Shown one piece after another: positions 34,872-42,750 of a stretch of DNA of 64,000 nt (position 1 is its first letter; each line of letters begins with the position of its first letter). The notes beneath the pieces are model-generated. The model did not search any database. It was given only the letters and a program-made list of their open reading frames with translations, and was not told where the DNA came from. The stretch covers positions 124,001 to 188,000 of the forward strand of contig NZ_SLZF01000010.1 of assembly GCF_004341515.1 (NCBI RefSeq), written 5' to 3'. Made by a program: the position numbers and the translations under genes. Source of the stretch: Allobosea sp. BK604. GTDB taxonomy: Bacteria > Pseudomonadota > Alphaproteobacteria > Rhizobiales > Beijerinckiaceae.

Positions 34872-36344
34872 TCATTTCGCGCCTCGTGCCGTGAGCACGG
34901 CGGGGATGGTCTCGATCAGGATGTAAAGATCAAGCCAGATCGACCAGTTGCGGATGTAGAAGAGATCCTGCTCCTTCTGGACATCGAGATCGCCGCCGCT
35001 GCGGGAGCTCACCTGCCAGAGGCCGGTCAGGCCCGGCGGCACGCTGACGCGCAAGGCCCGGAAATCCGCGTCGAAGCTGTTCATGTGATAGTCCGGAAAC
35101 GGCCTGGGGCCGATGATGCTCATGTCGCCGCGCAGGATGTTCCAGAGCTGCGGCAACTCGTCGAGGCTGGACCGGCGCAGGAAATGCCCGATTCCGGGCA
35201 GCACGCGCGGGTCGGCGCTGAGCTTGAAGAAACGCGCCCATTCGGCAGCCGCTTCGGGATTGTTCTGCAGATGCTCGTGCAGCCGCTCCTCGGAGTCGCG
35301 ATACATGGTGCGCAGCTTGAGCACGTCGAGCACCCGCCCGTCGCGGCCGACGCGGCGCTGGCGATAGAAAGCCGGGCCGGGGTCGACGAGCTTGATCGCG
35401 GCGGCCAGGATCGCGACGATCGGCGCGACCGCGATCGCGACCGGCACGGCCACGATCAGGTCGATCATGCGCTTGAGCGCGAGATTGCCCGGCCTGAACA
35501 GGTTGAAGCGCAGCTCCAGCCCCGCGGCGGTGCCGAGATTGCGCGTCCGCAGGCCGAGATTGGGAATGCCGCCGCTGCCTTCCGCTACGATGACATGCGC
35601 GAAGGGCAGCCGGTACAGGCGCAACGCCTCCGTCATGTCGGACTCGGTGAGATCGGACGCCGCGATGATCGCGACCTCGGCCACGCCGGCGAGCCGCTGC
35701 GCGTCGGTGATGCCGCACAAGATCGGCAGGGACGTGTCGGATCCCGGTGCCTCGGCCGGCTCGTCGGCGATGATGCCAAGCGGCCGCAGGCCGAGCTTGG
35801 GCTGGCTGAGCAGCGCCTTGCCGATCCGCGCGCATTTTTCCGGCGAGCCGATCAGGACGGTCGGCGCTTCCCACAGGCCGGCTCGCATCAGCGTCCGCCG
35901 CGTCAGCCCTTCCAGATAGTAGCCGATCACGAACAGGAGCGCTGCGGTCAGGCCGGCAGCGATCATATCCGCCGGCGAGGTCCAGGCCGAGGTCGCGACG
36001 AAGGCTGCCGCGCCGAGGCCGAGCGAGCCGAGGGCGCGCAGCCGCAGCCGTTCGATCGGGCAGGGGCCCCAGCCGCCGTAAAGACCGAGATAGGCATGGA
36101 GCGGCACCAGCGCCGCGAAGAGCAGGAATACGCTCTCCGGCCAGTTCCAGCTCGATTCCGGCACCAGGATCATGCCGAGGGCGACGGCAATGGCCGTCGC
36201 CAGATAATCGCTCGTCAGCAGTGCTGCGGTGACGGTGGCGCGGCGCCGCGAGATGCGCGGCGCCTGTCCCGAGCGAGCGGCGGCCGAGGCTGGCTTGCCC
36301 CAGTCCAAAGGCGGCGCCGTCGAAGGCGATAACCCCCAATGCAT
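34872..36344 (-). CDS. Undecaprenyl-phosphate sugar-1-phosphate transferase (WbaP/ExoY/WcaJ type)
   Basis: 490 aa. N-terminal membrane helices (about 40-170), a CoA-binding-like middle domain, then the catalytic C-terminal bacterial sugar transferase domain. Key motifs are KRMIDLIVAVPVAIAVAP, VLKLRTMYRDSEERL, DELPQLWNILRGDMSIIGPRP and PPGLTGLWQVSSRSG. It loads the first sugar phosphate onto the lipid carrier. I chose the ATG at 36344; a longer frame to 36506 would run into the upstream epimerase gene. It follows that gene by 44 bp. Confidence 0.93.
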   Translation of the reverse strand: MHWGLSPSTAPPLDWGKPASAAARSGQAPRISRRRATVTAALLTSDYLATAIAVALGMILVPESSWNWPESVFLLFAALVPLHAYLGLYGGWGPCPIERLRLRALGSLGLGAAAFVATSAWTSPADMIAAGLTAALLFVIGYYLEGLTRRTLMRAGLWEAPTVLIGSPEKCARIGKALLSQPKLGLRPLGIIADEPAEAPGSDTSLPILCGITDAQRLAGVAEVAIIAASDLTESDMTEALRLYRLPFAHVIVAEGSGGIPNLGLRTRNLGTAAGLELRFNLFRPGNLALKRMIDLIVAVPVAIAVAPIVAILAAAIKLVDPGPAFYRQRRVGRDGRVLDVLKLRTMYRDSEERLHEHLQNNPEAAAEWARFFKLSADPRVLPGIGHFLRRSSLDELPQLWNILRGDMSIIGPRPFPDYHMNSFDADFRALRVSVPPGLTGLWQVSSRSGGDLDVQKEQDLFYIRNWSIWLDLYILIETIPAVLTARGAK

Positions 36345-36388
36345 GGCTTCGACCCCCTGCCGATCGCGCGTTGCTTCGTTCGCGCGGC

Positions 36389-37390
36389 TTACTCGGCTGC
36401 TTGCGCAGCTTGGGCCCGCACGCCCTCGCGGCTGCCCGCGACCATCTCGGCGATCCAGCGATAGGTCGGCACCAGGCCGTCCTTCAGCATGATGCGCGGT
36501 TCCCAATCGAGGACCTCGCGCAGCCGGGAATTGTCGCTGTTGCGGCCGCGCACGCCTTGAGGCCGCGAGGTGTCGTGCTGCTTGATCACGCGCTTGCCGG
36601 CGATCTCGGCGACCATGTCGACGAGCTGGTCAATCGTGACGAGCTCGTCCGTGCCGAGATTGAGCGGCTTGTCGTAATCCGATTGCATGATCCGGTAGAT
36701 GCCCTCGACGCAGTCATCGACATGCATGAAGGAGCGGGTCTGCTGGCCGTCGCCCCAGATCTCGATCGTGCCGCCATCGGCGATGCCGGCGATCTTGCGG
36801 CTGATCGCGGCCGGTGCCTTCTCGCGCCCGCCATCATAGGTGCCGAGCGGACCATAGACGTTGTGGAAGCGCACGACCCTGGTCGGGAAGCCCCAGTCCT
36901 CGGTGAAGTACTGGCACATCTTCTCCATGTAGAGCTTCTCGAGCCCGTAGCCTTCCTCGGGATCGGCCGGGAAGGCGTCGTCCTCGCGCAGCGGCGTGAC
37001 GTCGGGCTTGCTCTGCAGGTATTGCGGATAGATGCAGGCCGAGGACGAGAACAGGAAGCGCTTCGCGCCGTTCTCGCGCGCCGCCTTGATCATGTTCACG
37101 TTGATCAGCGTGTTGTGCAGCGTGATCGGCGCGCGCGACGAGGTGATGTAGCCGATGCCGCCCATATCCGCGGCGAGATGGTAGATCTCGTCGACGCCGG
37201 CGGTCGCGATCGCGCAGTTCTTCTCCGTGCGCAGGTCGAGCACCTTGAAATCATGGGCCGCTGTCGGCGCATATTCCGGGTGCTTGATGTCGACGCCGCG
37301 GACCTGGCGCCCCTTCTTGACGAGATAGTCGACGAGATGGTGGCCGATGAAGCCTCCGGCGCCGGTAACGAGAGCGGTCTTAGCGGGCAT
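36389..37390 (-). CDS. GDP-mannose 3,5-epimerase-like extended SDR
   Basis: 333 aa. Beyond the SDR motif VTGAGGFIGHHL it shows sequence patterns I associate with plant GDP-mannose 3,5-epimerase: SSSACIYP (Cys119), YGLEKL (Tyr148, Lys152), HNVYGPLGTYDGGREKAPAA (Lys191) and GVRGRNSDN (Arg281). These correspond to the plant catalytic Cys/Tyr/Lys/Lys/Arg set. The product would be GDP-L-galactose or GDP-L-gulose from GDP-mannose. manC at 41138 supplies the substrate. It is probably co-transcribed with the sugar transferase downstream. Confidence 0.85.
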   Translation of the reverse strand: MPAKTALVTGAGGFIGHHLVDYLVKKGRQVRGVDIKHPEYAPTAAHDFKVLDLRTEKNCAIATAGVDEIYHLAADMGGIGYITSSRAPITLHNTLINVNMIKAARENGAKRFLFSSSACIYPQYLQSKPDVTPLREDDAFPADPEEGYGLEKLYMEKMCQYFTEDWGFPTRVVRFHNVYGPLGTYDGGREKAPAAISRKIAGIADGGTIEIWGDGQQTRSFMHVDDCVEGIYRIMQSDYDKPLNLGTDELVTIDQLVDMVAEIAGKRVIKQHDTSRPQGVRGRNSDNSRLREVLDWEPRIMLKDGLVPTYRWIAEMVAGSREGVRAQAAQAAE

Positions 37391-37459
37391 GTCCCTCTCC
37401 TTTGAACTTTGAATGTGAATGGCCGCCGTGGCGGTCCGAATGGCGGATCTGTCCGGGCT

Positions 37460-38287
37460 TCACCCGGTCTTGAGATGGCGAAGGCGTTGAACGGTCCGCA
37501 GCCAAAAGGCCGAGCTGGCCCGGCGGATCAGCATTCCGCCGGCGGAGGCCAGGAAGGCGGGCACGATCCAGACGTAGCGGCGGAACAGGCGGCGCGGCTC
37601 CTGGCAAAGGCGGAACAGCCATTCCAGCCCGTTGCGCTGCATCCAGAGCGGTGCCTGGGCCTTTCGGCCGGCGAGGAAATCGAAGGCGGCGCCGACGCCG
37701 ATCATGACCGGCGCCTCGACGCGTCCGGCATGGCTCGCCATCCAGTATTCCTGCTTGGGCGTGCTCAGCCCGACCCAGACGATATCGGGCCTCGCCGCAT
37801 TGATCTGCTCGACGATGCCGGCATCTTCATCGCTGGAGAGCGGCCGGAAGGGCGGGCTCAGCGTGCCGGCGACGACGAGCCCCGGATAGGTCTCGCAGAG
37901 GCGCGCCGCGAGCGTGTCGGCAACGCCGACATCGCCGCCATAGTAGAACTGGCGATAGCCTTGCTTGGCCGAGAGCGCGCTCAGCGCCCGCATCAGGTCG
38001 GGGCCGTAGACGCGCCTGGTGCGCGAGTGGCCGAGCAGGCGCGACATCCAGACGAGCGGCATCCCGTCCGGCGTGACGAGCCCGGCCTGGTTGTGGATCG
38101 TCCGCAGCGTCTCGTCGTGCTGGCTTTCCATCACGCCATGGGCGCCGGTGATGCAGACATAGCGCTGCTTGCGTTCGGCGATCCAGGACTGGATCGTCTC
38201 GAGCGCCAGCGGCAGATTGATCGCGCTGACCCTGACGCCGAGGATATCGACGCGCGCGGGTTCCTGGCGGGCGCTCTTGGCCGTCAT
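37460..38287 (-). CDS. WecG/TagA/CpsF family glycosyltransferase
   Basis: 275 aa. Family landmarks are LGVRVSAINLPLALETIQSW near the start, the conserved LVTPDGMPLVW and the C-terminal VGLSTPKQEYWMA. These enzymes (GT26) add the second sugar, often a uronic acid or N-acetylmannosamine, to a lipid-linked precursor on the cytoplasmic side. A C-terminal hydrophobic patch (YVWIVPAFLASAGGMLI) may hold it at the membrane. Its start overlaps the stop of the UDP-glucuronate decarboxylase gene (ATGA). Confidence 0.9.
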   Translation of the reverse strand: MTAKSARQEPARVDILGVRVSAINLPLALETIQSWIAERKQRYVCITGAHGVMESQHDETLRTIHNQAGLVTPDGMPLVWMSRLLGHSRTRRVYGPDLMRALSALSAKQGYRQFYYGGDVGVADTLAARLCETYPGLVVAGTLSPPFRPLSSDEDAGIVEQINAARPDIVWVGLSTPKQEYWMASHAGRVEAPVMIGVGAAFDFLAGRKAQAPLWMQRNGLEWLFRLCQEPRRLFRRYVWIVPAFLASAGGMLIRRASSAFWLRTVQRLRHLKTG

Positions 38288-39264
38288 GCGATGGCCCTCC
38301 GCTCGATCAGCCGCACCGGCGCCTCCGGTTTGGCGAGCAGGTTGTCGAAATAGGCGATGGTCCGCTCGAGCCCATCCTTCAGCGCGACGCGCGGCTGCCA
38401 GTGGATCAGTTCGTTCGCCCGCTCGATATCGGGGCAGCGCTGGCGCGGATCGTCCTGGGGCAGCGGGCGCTGCACGATCTCCGAGTGCGAGCCGGTCAAC
38501 GCGATGACCATCTCGGCGAGCTGCAGGATGCTGATCTCGTTGGGATTGCCGAGATTGACGGGACCGCGGACCTCGCCATCGACATTCATCAGCCGCACCA
38601 GGCCTTCGACGAGATCGTCGACGTAGCAGAAGGACCGGGTCTGGCTGCCATTGCCATAGATCGTGATCGGCTCGTTGCGCAGCGCCTGGACAATGAAGTT
38701 CGACACCACCCGCCCGTCCTGCGGATGCATATGCGGGCCATAGGTGTTGAAGATGCGCGCGACGCGGACCTGCAGCCCGTGCTGGCGCTGATAGTCGTAG
38801 AACAGGGTCTCGGCGCAGCGCTTGCCCTCGTCATAGCAGGCGCGCGGTCCGTTGATATTGACGAGGCCGCGATAATCCTCGCGCTGCGGATGGATGTCCG
38901 GATCGCCATAGACCTCGCTGGTCGAGGACTGCAGGATCCGTGCGCGCAGCCGCTTCGCCAGCCCGAGCATGTTGATCGCGCCGATGACGCTGGTCTTGGT
39001 CGTCTGGACCGGGTCGTGCTGGTAATGGATCGGCGAGGCCGGGCAGGCGAGATTGTAGATCTCGTCGACCTCCACATAGAGTGGGAAGGTGATGTCGTGC
39101 CTGACGACCTCGAATCCCGGATTTGTTAGAAGTTGAGCAATATTGCCGCGGTTGCCGGTGAAATAATTGTCGAGGCACAGAACCTCGTCGCCGCCGTGCA
39201 AAAGCTTGCGGCACAGGTGAGAACCGATGAAGCCAGCGCCGCCGGTCACAAGAATTCTTTTCAT
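38284..39264 (-). CDS. UDP-glucuronate decarboxylase (UDP-xylose synthase)
   Basis: 326 aa, the standard length of UXS. Motifs: VTGGAGFIGSHLC, CLDNYFTGNRGNI, YNLACPASPIHYQHDPVQT, STSEVYGDP and catalytic YDEGKRCAE, then RIFNTYGPHMHPQDGRVVSN. It makes UDP-xylose from UDP-glucuronate, which ugd (53476) supplies. First gene of the minus-strand unit and divergent from the export gene. Confidence 0.94.
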   Translation of the reverse strand: MKRILVTGGAGFIGSHLCRKLLHGGDEVLCLDNYFTGNRGNIAQLLTNPGFEVVRHDITFPLYVEVDEIYNLACPASPIHYQHDPVQTTKTSVIGAINMLGLAKRLRARILQSSTSEVYGDPDIHPQREDYRGLVNINGPRACYDEGKRCAETLFYDYQRQHGLQVRVARIFNTYGPHMHPQDGRVVSNFIVQALRNEPITIYGNGSQTRSFCYVDDLVEGLVRLMNVDGEVRGPVNLGNPNEISILQLAEMVIALTGSHSEIVQRPLPQDDPRQRCPDIERANELIHWQPRVALKDGLERTIAYFDNLLAKPEAPVRLIERRAIA

Positions 39265-39791
39265 GCGATGCTGCCTCCTGGCGGGAAGTAAACGTCAGTA
39301 ACAATCGATCCCGAGAGTAATGCTCTGCGAAAGCCAGAGCTCTGCGCTCGGTGAGTTATTCCCACGAAGCTTTCCCTCGAGATGACGGAACGTTTCGTTC
39401 GGGTTGCTCCATCGTTTACTTGATGTGGCAACGATGCAATTGGCGCTTTTGGGGGAATGGCGCGACTGGCCGCTTCTTTTGGGGGTACTCCGCGACTGGT
39501 CCAATCCGTTTCGTCGCCTGCCGGCATCGTCGGCGATGGCCCGGCGGGGAGGCGGGGATTATTGCGGCGCAGCGCGAGCGCCGAGCGAAACCGGAAATAT
39601 CGCGGAATTCAACGCGGTTCAGGGCGAATCTGACCGGAAACCAGTCGAGGACCCTGGGAGTAGCCCCATCGCTCCCGGGGCTCGCTCCTAATAGCGCACG
39701 GTTTATCGCCGCACTGCTCTTAGGCTCTCTCTGGTCCGTTCCCGGCCGTTTCGCCGGGTCGGCCTGGTCTGTCGACAAGGGAAGAGTCGTG
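39265..39791. other. Divergent promoter region of the EPS locus
   Basis: 527 bp between the divergent UDP-xylose synthase and export genes. An open frame continues upstream of the export gene to 39351, but its translation is not protein-like. A 24-bp imperfect direct repeat lies at 39446-39499. The promoters of both transcription units must be here. Confidence 0.5.
39446..39499. repeat. Two direct repeats with 30-bp period upstream of the export gene
   Basis: Units 39446-39469 and 39476-39499 match at 20 of 24 positions, sharing CTTTTGGGGG and CGCGACTGG. A 30-bp period is about three helical turns, suitable for two regulator dimers on one face of the DNA. Confidence 0.55.
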
Positions 39792-41099
39792 ATGTCAGCG
39801 CGCATTTCCGTCATTCCGGACGAGTTTCGTCGGAATGGCAGCTTTACCGATGGGGCGGCATGGTTGGCGGGGTTGCTCCTGCTCGCGGCGCTTTTGATCG
39901 TCTTCCCTCGGCCGGTTCTGGCCGCGCCGGACGCCCCGCCGGTCTACCGCGTCGCGCCCGGCGATCGGCTGAACATCACCGTCTTCGGGCAGGCCGAGCT
40001 CACGGGCGAGTCCATGGTCGATGGCGCCAACACCGTCGCGGTGCCGTTGATCGGCGCGGTCCCGGTGCGTGGCCTGAGCATCAAGGAGATCGAGCAGCGC
40101 ATCGCGCAGCGCCTGTCCGACGGCTATGTGCAGAAGCCGGTCGTCTCGGTCAGGCTAATCGAGCCGCGGCCGATCTATGTCGTCGGCGACGTCAAGACTT
40201 CCGGGAGCTACCCCTACCGCTACGGCATCTCGGTGATGGGAGCGGTGGCGCTGGCGGGCGGCTTCACGGTGACCGAGGAGCAGGCCCAGGCGGTCCTGCG
40301 TACCGATTACCTTCAGGCCGACGAGCGCGTTCGAACCCTGGAGACGACGCGCGCCGCCCTGCAGGCGCGCCGGATCAGGCTCGAGGCACAGCGCGACGGC
40401 CGGACCGCGCCTGATTTCGGCGAATTGATTGGACCGGGCGCGCCGAACGAGCAGCTCACCCAGATCATCAAGGGCGAGCAGGAGATGCTCGCCTTCCAGA
40501 ACACCTCCCTGCAGCAGCAGATCGAGACGCTCGAGCAGCAGGATCCGAAGCTGCAAACGGTCAAGTCGTTTCTCGAAGAGCAACTCGCGGCCGAGAAGCG
40601 CCAGCTCGAGCTGATCCAGAAGCACCTGATCGATTACAACGCGCTGCTGACCTCCGGCCTCGCCAGGCGCTATACCGGCATCGAATTGCAGCGCGAGGAG
40701 GCGCGCAATCGCGGCAACATCGCCCGCTTCTCGGGGGACATGTCCGGCAACGACATCACCCGAGGCGAGTTGGCCCTGCGGATCCAGCAGGTCCGCGACG
40801 CCTACCAGCGCCAGGTCCGGACCGAACTGCAGGATACTTTGCAGCGCATCGCCGAGGTCGAGGCTTCGCTGCCGACGGCCCGGGCGACGCGCGAGCTGCG
40901 GCTGCGCCAGGTCGGCTTCGTCGCGGAGGTCGGTGCCGAACCGCGCCGCGCGCTCTTCGTCACCCGCACCGTCGACCAGAAGACCGAGACCTTCAGCGTC
41001 AATGACGGCTCGCCGCTGGAGCCGGGCGACATCCTGCGCGTCGAGCGGCTGCGCGAGCCCGATCGCTCGGCGGAACCGGTCTCGATCGCCGTCCGCTGA
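39792..41099 (+). CDS. Polysaccharide export outer-membrane protein (Wza/ExoF-like)
   Basis: 435 aa. A hydrophobic export segment (AWLAGLLLLAALLIVFPRPVLAA) is followed by the poly_export domain YRVAPGDRLNITVFGQAELTGE, an SLBB-like domain (PIYVVGDVKTSGSYPY), a long coiled coil (about 175-380, Gln/Glu-rich) and a second SLBB-like end (SVNDGSPLEPGDILRVERL). The coiled coil makes it ExoF-like rather than a simple Wza. The ATG at 39792 lies just before the hydrophobic N-terminus. First gene of the plus-strand unit leading to manC. Confidence 0.9.
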   Translation: MSARISVIPDEFRRNGSFTDGAAWLAGLLLLAALLIVFPRPVLAAPDAPPVYRVAPGDRLNITVFGQAELTGESMVDGANTVAVPLIGAVPVRGLSIKEIEQRIAQRLSDGYVQKPVVSVRLIEPRPIYVVGDVKTSGSYPYRYGISVMGAVALAGGFTVTEEQAQAVLRTDYLQADERVRTLETTRAALQARRIRLEAQRDGRTAPDFGELIGPGAPNEQLTQIIKGEQEMLAFQNTSLQQQIETLEQQDPKLQTVKSFLEEQLAAEKRQLELIQKHLIDYNALLTSGLARRYTGIELQREEARNRGNIARFSGDMSGNDITRGELALRIQQVRDAYQRQVRTELQDTLQRIAEVEASLPTARATRELRLRQVGFVAEVGAEPRRALFVTRTVDQKTETFSVNDGSPLEPGDILRVERLREPDRSAEPVSIAVR

Positions 41100-41137
41100 A
41101 GCACCCCCAATCTCGAAACCGACGAACGGAGAGGCGT

Positions 41138-42547
41138 ATGACCAGTCAGATCCGGCCTTTGATCATGTGCGGAGGCGCCGGCACCCGGCTTTGGCCGATG
41201 TCGCGCGAGTCGTTCCCGAAGCAATTCGCGCTGCGCGTCGGCGAGCGTTCGATCTTCCAGCAGACGGTTCTGCGCGTGCGCAGCCCCGATTTTGGCCGGC
41301 CGATCATCATCACCAACAATGCCTATCGCTTCATCGTCGAGAAGCAGCTCGCCGAGATCGAGGTCGAGGCCGACCTGGTGCTGGAGCCCACGCGTCGTGA
41401 CACCGCGCCGGCGATCGTCGCCGCGGCGGCGGTGGCGGGGCGCGCGGATCTCGATGCGCCCCTGCTCGTCGTCGCCTCCGACCACGTCGTGCGCGACGCC
41501 GAGGCTTTCCGCGCCGCCGTGCTCGCGGGCTTGCCGGCGGCCCTGGCGGGGCGCCTGGTCACCTTCGGCATCACGCCGACGCATCCGGCAACCGAATACG
41601 GCTATATCGAAGCCGGCGACGGATTGGAGGGCAAGGCGCGCGGCCTGCGCAAATTCGTCGAGAAGCCCGATGTCGAGCGTGCCATGCGCTATGTGCTCGA
41701 CGGCTTCCTCTGGAACTCCGGCAACTTCATGTCGACGGCGCGCACGCTGATCGAGGAATACGCCAAGTTCGTGCCGCACAGCATCCAGGCCGTGCTGCTC
41801 TCCGCCGATCTGGCCAAGGATGCCTCGGGCGCCTTCGCTCTTGATGCCGAGCATTATGCGAAGGCCGAGCAGCAATCGATCGACTACGCGATCATGGAGC
41901 GCACGGAGCGCGCGGCCGTGGTCTCGCTCTCCTGCGGCTGGTCGGATGTCGGCAACTGGGACCTGCTCTGGTCGGCGAGCGAGCAGGACAAGGAGGGCAA
42001 TGTCAGCCAGGGCCAGGTCATGCTCTCGGACGCGCATCGCTGCTTTGTCTCGACGGATGGGCCGCTGACCTCGGTGTTGGGCGTCGATGACCTCGTGGTG
42101 ATCGTCAACAAGGACGCGATCCTCGTCGCCGACCGGGCGCGCAGCAAGGAGGTCAAGCAGATCGTCGAGGATCTGCGGCGCAACGGCCGCCAGGAGGCGG
42201 ATACCCATGCGCGCGTCTACCGGCCCTGGGGCTGGTATCAGGTGATCGATCAGGGTGACGACTTTCAGGTCAAGCGTATCGTCGTCAACCCGAAGGGCCG
42301 GTTGTCGCTGCAGAAGCATCGCTATCGCGCCGAGCATTGGGTCGTCGTCAGCGGCACCGCCCAGGTCACCGTCGGCAAGAAGGTCAAGCTGCTGACGCCG
42401 AACCAGCACGCGAATATCCCGCTGGGCGCCATTCACCGGCTCGAAAACCCCGGCGATACGCTGGTCGAGCTCATCGAGGTCCAGCACGGAACCTATCTCG
42501 GCGAGGACGATATCGTGCGGCTCGAGGACGTCTACCACCGTGTCTGA
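41138..42547 (+). CDS. manC: Mannose-1-phosphate guanylyltransferase/mannose-6-phosphate isomerase
   Basis: 469 aa, the usual bifunctional type II length. The N-terminal nucleotidyltransferase has MCGGAGTRLWPMSRESFPKQF, split here as MCGGAGTRLWP and SRESFPKQF, the metal/sugar motif FVEKP and WNSGNF. The C-terminal cupin has RPWGWYQVI and LQKHRYRAEHWVVVSGTA. It makes GDP-mannose, the precursor for the epimerase encoded at 36389. Confidence 0.95.
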   Translation: MTSQIRPLIMCGGAGTRLWPMSRESFPKQFALRVGERSIFQQTVLRVRSPDFGRPIIITNNAYRFIVEKQLAEIEVEADLVLEPTRRDTAPAIVAAAAVAGRADLDAPLLVVASDHVVRDAEAFRAAVLAGLPAALAGRLVTFGITPTHPATEYGYIEAGDGLEGKARGLRKFVEKPDVERAMRYVLDGFLWNSGNFMSTARTLIEEYAKFVPHSIQAVLLSADLAKDASGAFALDAEHYAKAEQQSIDYAIMERTERAAVVSLSCGWSDVGNWDLLWSASEQDKEGNVSQGQVMLSDAHRCFVSTDGPLTSVLGVDDLVVIVNKDAILVADRARSKEVKQIVEDLRRNGRQEADTHARVYRPWGWYQVIDQGDDFQVKRIVVNPKGRLSLQKHRYRAEHWVVVSGTAQVTVGKKVKLLTPNQHANIPLGAIHRLENPGDTLVELIEVQHGTYLGEDDIVRLEDVYHRV

Positions 42548-42567
42548 CCGGTGACCCTTTGACGGAC

Positions 42568-42590
42568 CCCGCCGCGCCTGGCGCGGTGGG
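42568..42590 (+). terminator. Terminator after manC
   Basis: 10-bp stem (one G-U) CCCGCCGCGC / GCGCGGTGGG with a CTG loop, 20 bp after the stop. Confidence 0.6.
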
Positions 42591-42750
42591 TTCCGGAAGA
42601 CTGTATTGGGCGGATTTTCTGCATCGCAACATAGTACTGCGCGGTGCAATAGGATTAATCCCAGCGCACAGCTTCCCTGAGCCAGCGCAACTCCGTCCAA
42701 TCATCGCACTCACTTTGCCGAACAACTTTCGCAGGGCGGTCGTGAAGCAG

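Noticed and set aside
39351..39791. N-terminal extension of the export protein
   Set aside because: The added residues resemble no domain, and the ATG at 39792 begins just before a normal export segment.
40802..42700. Minus-strand frame of 632 codons opposite manC
   Set aside because: Antisense shadow; manC on the plus strand has complete catalytic motifs.
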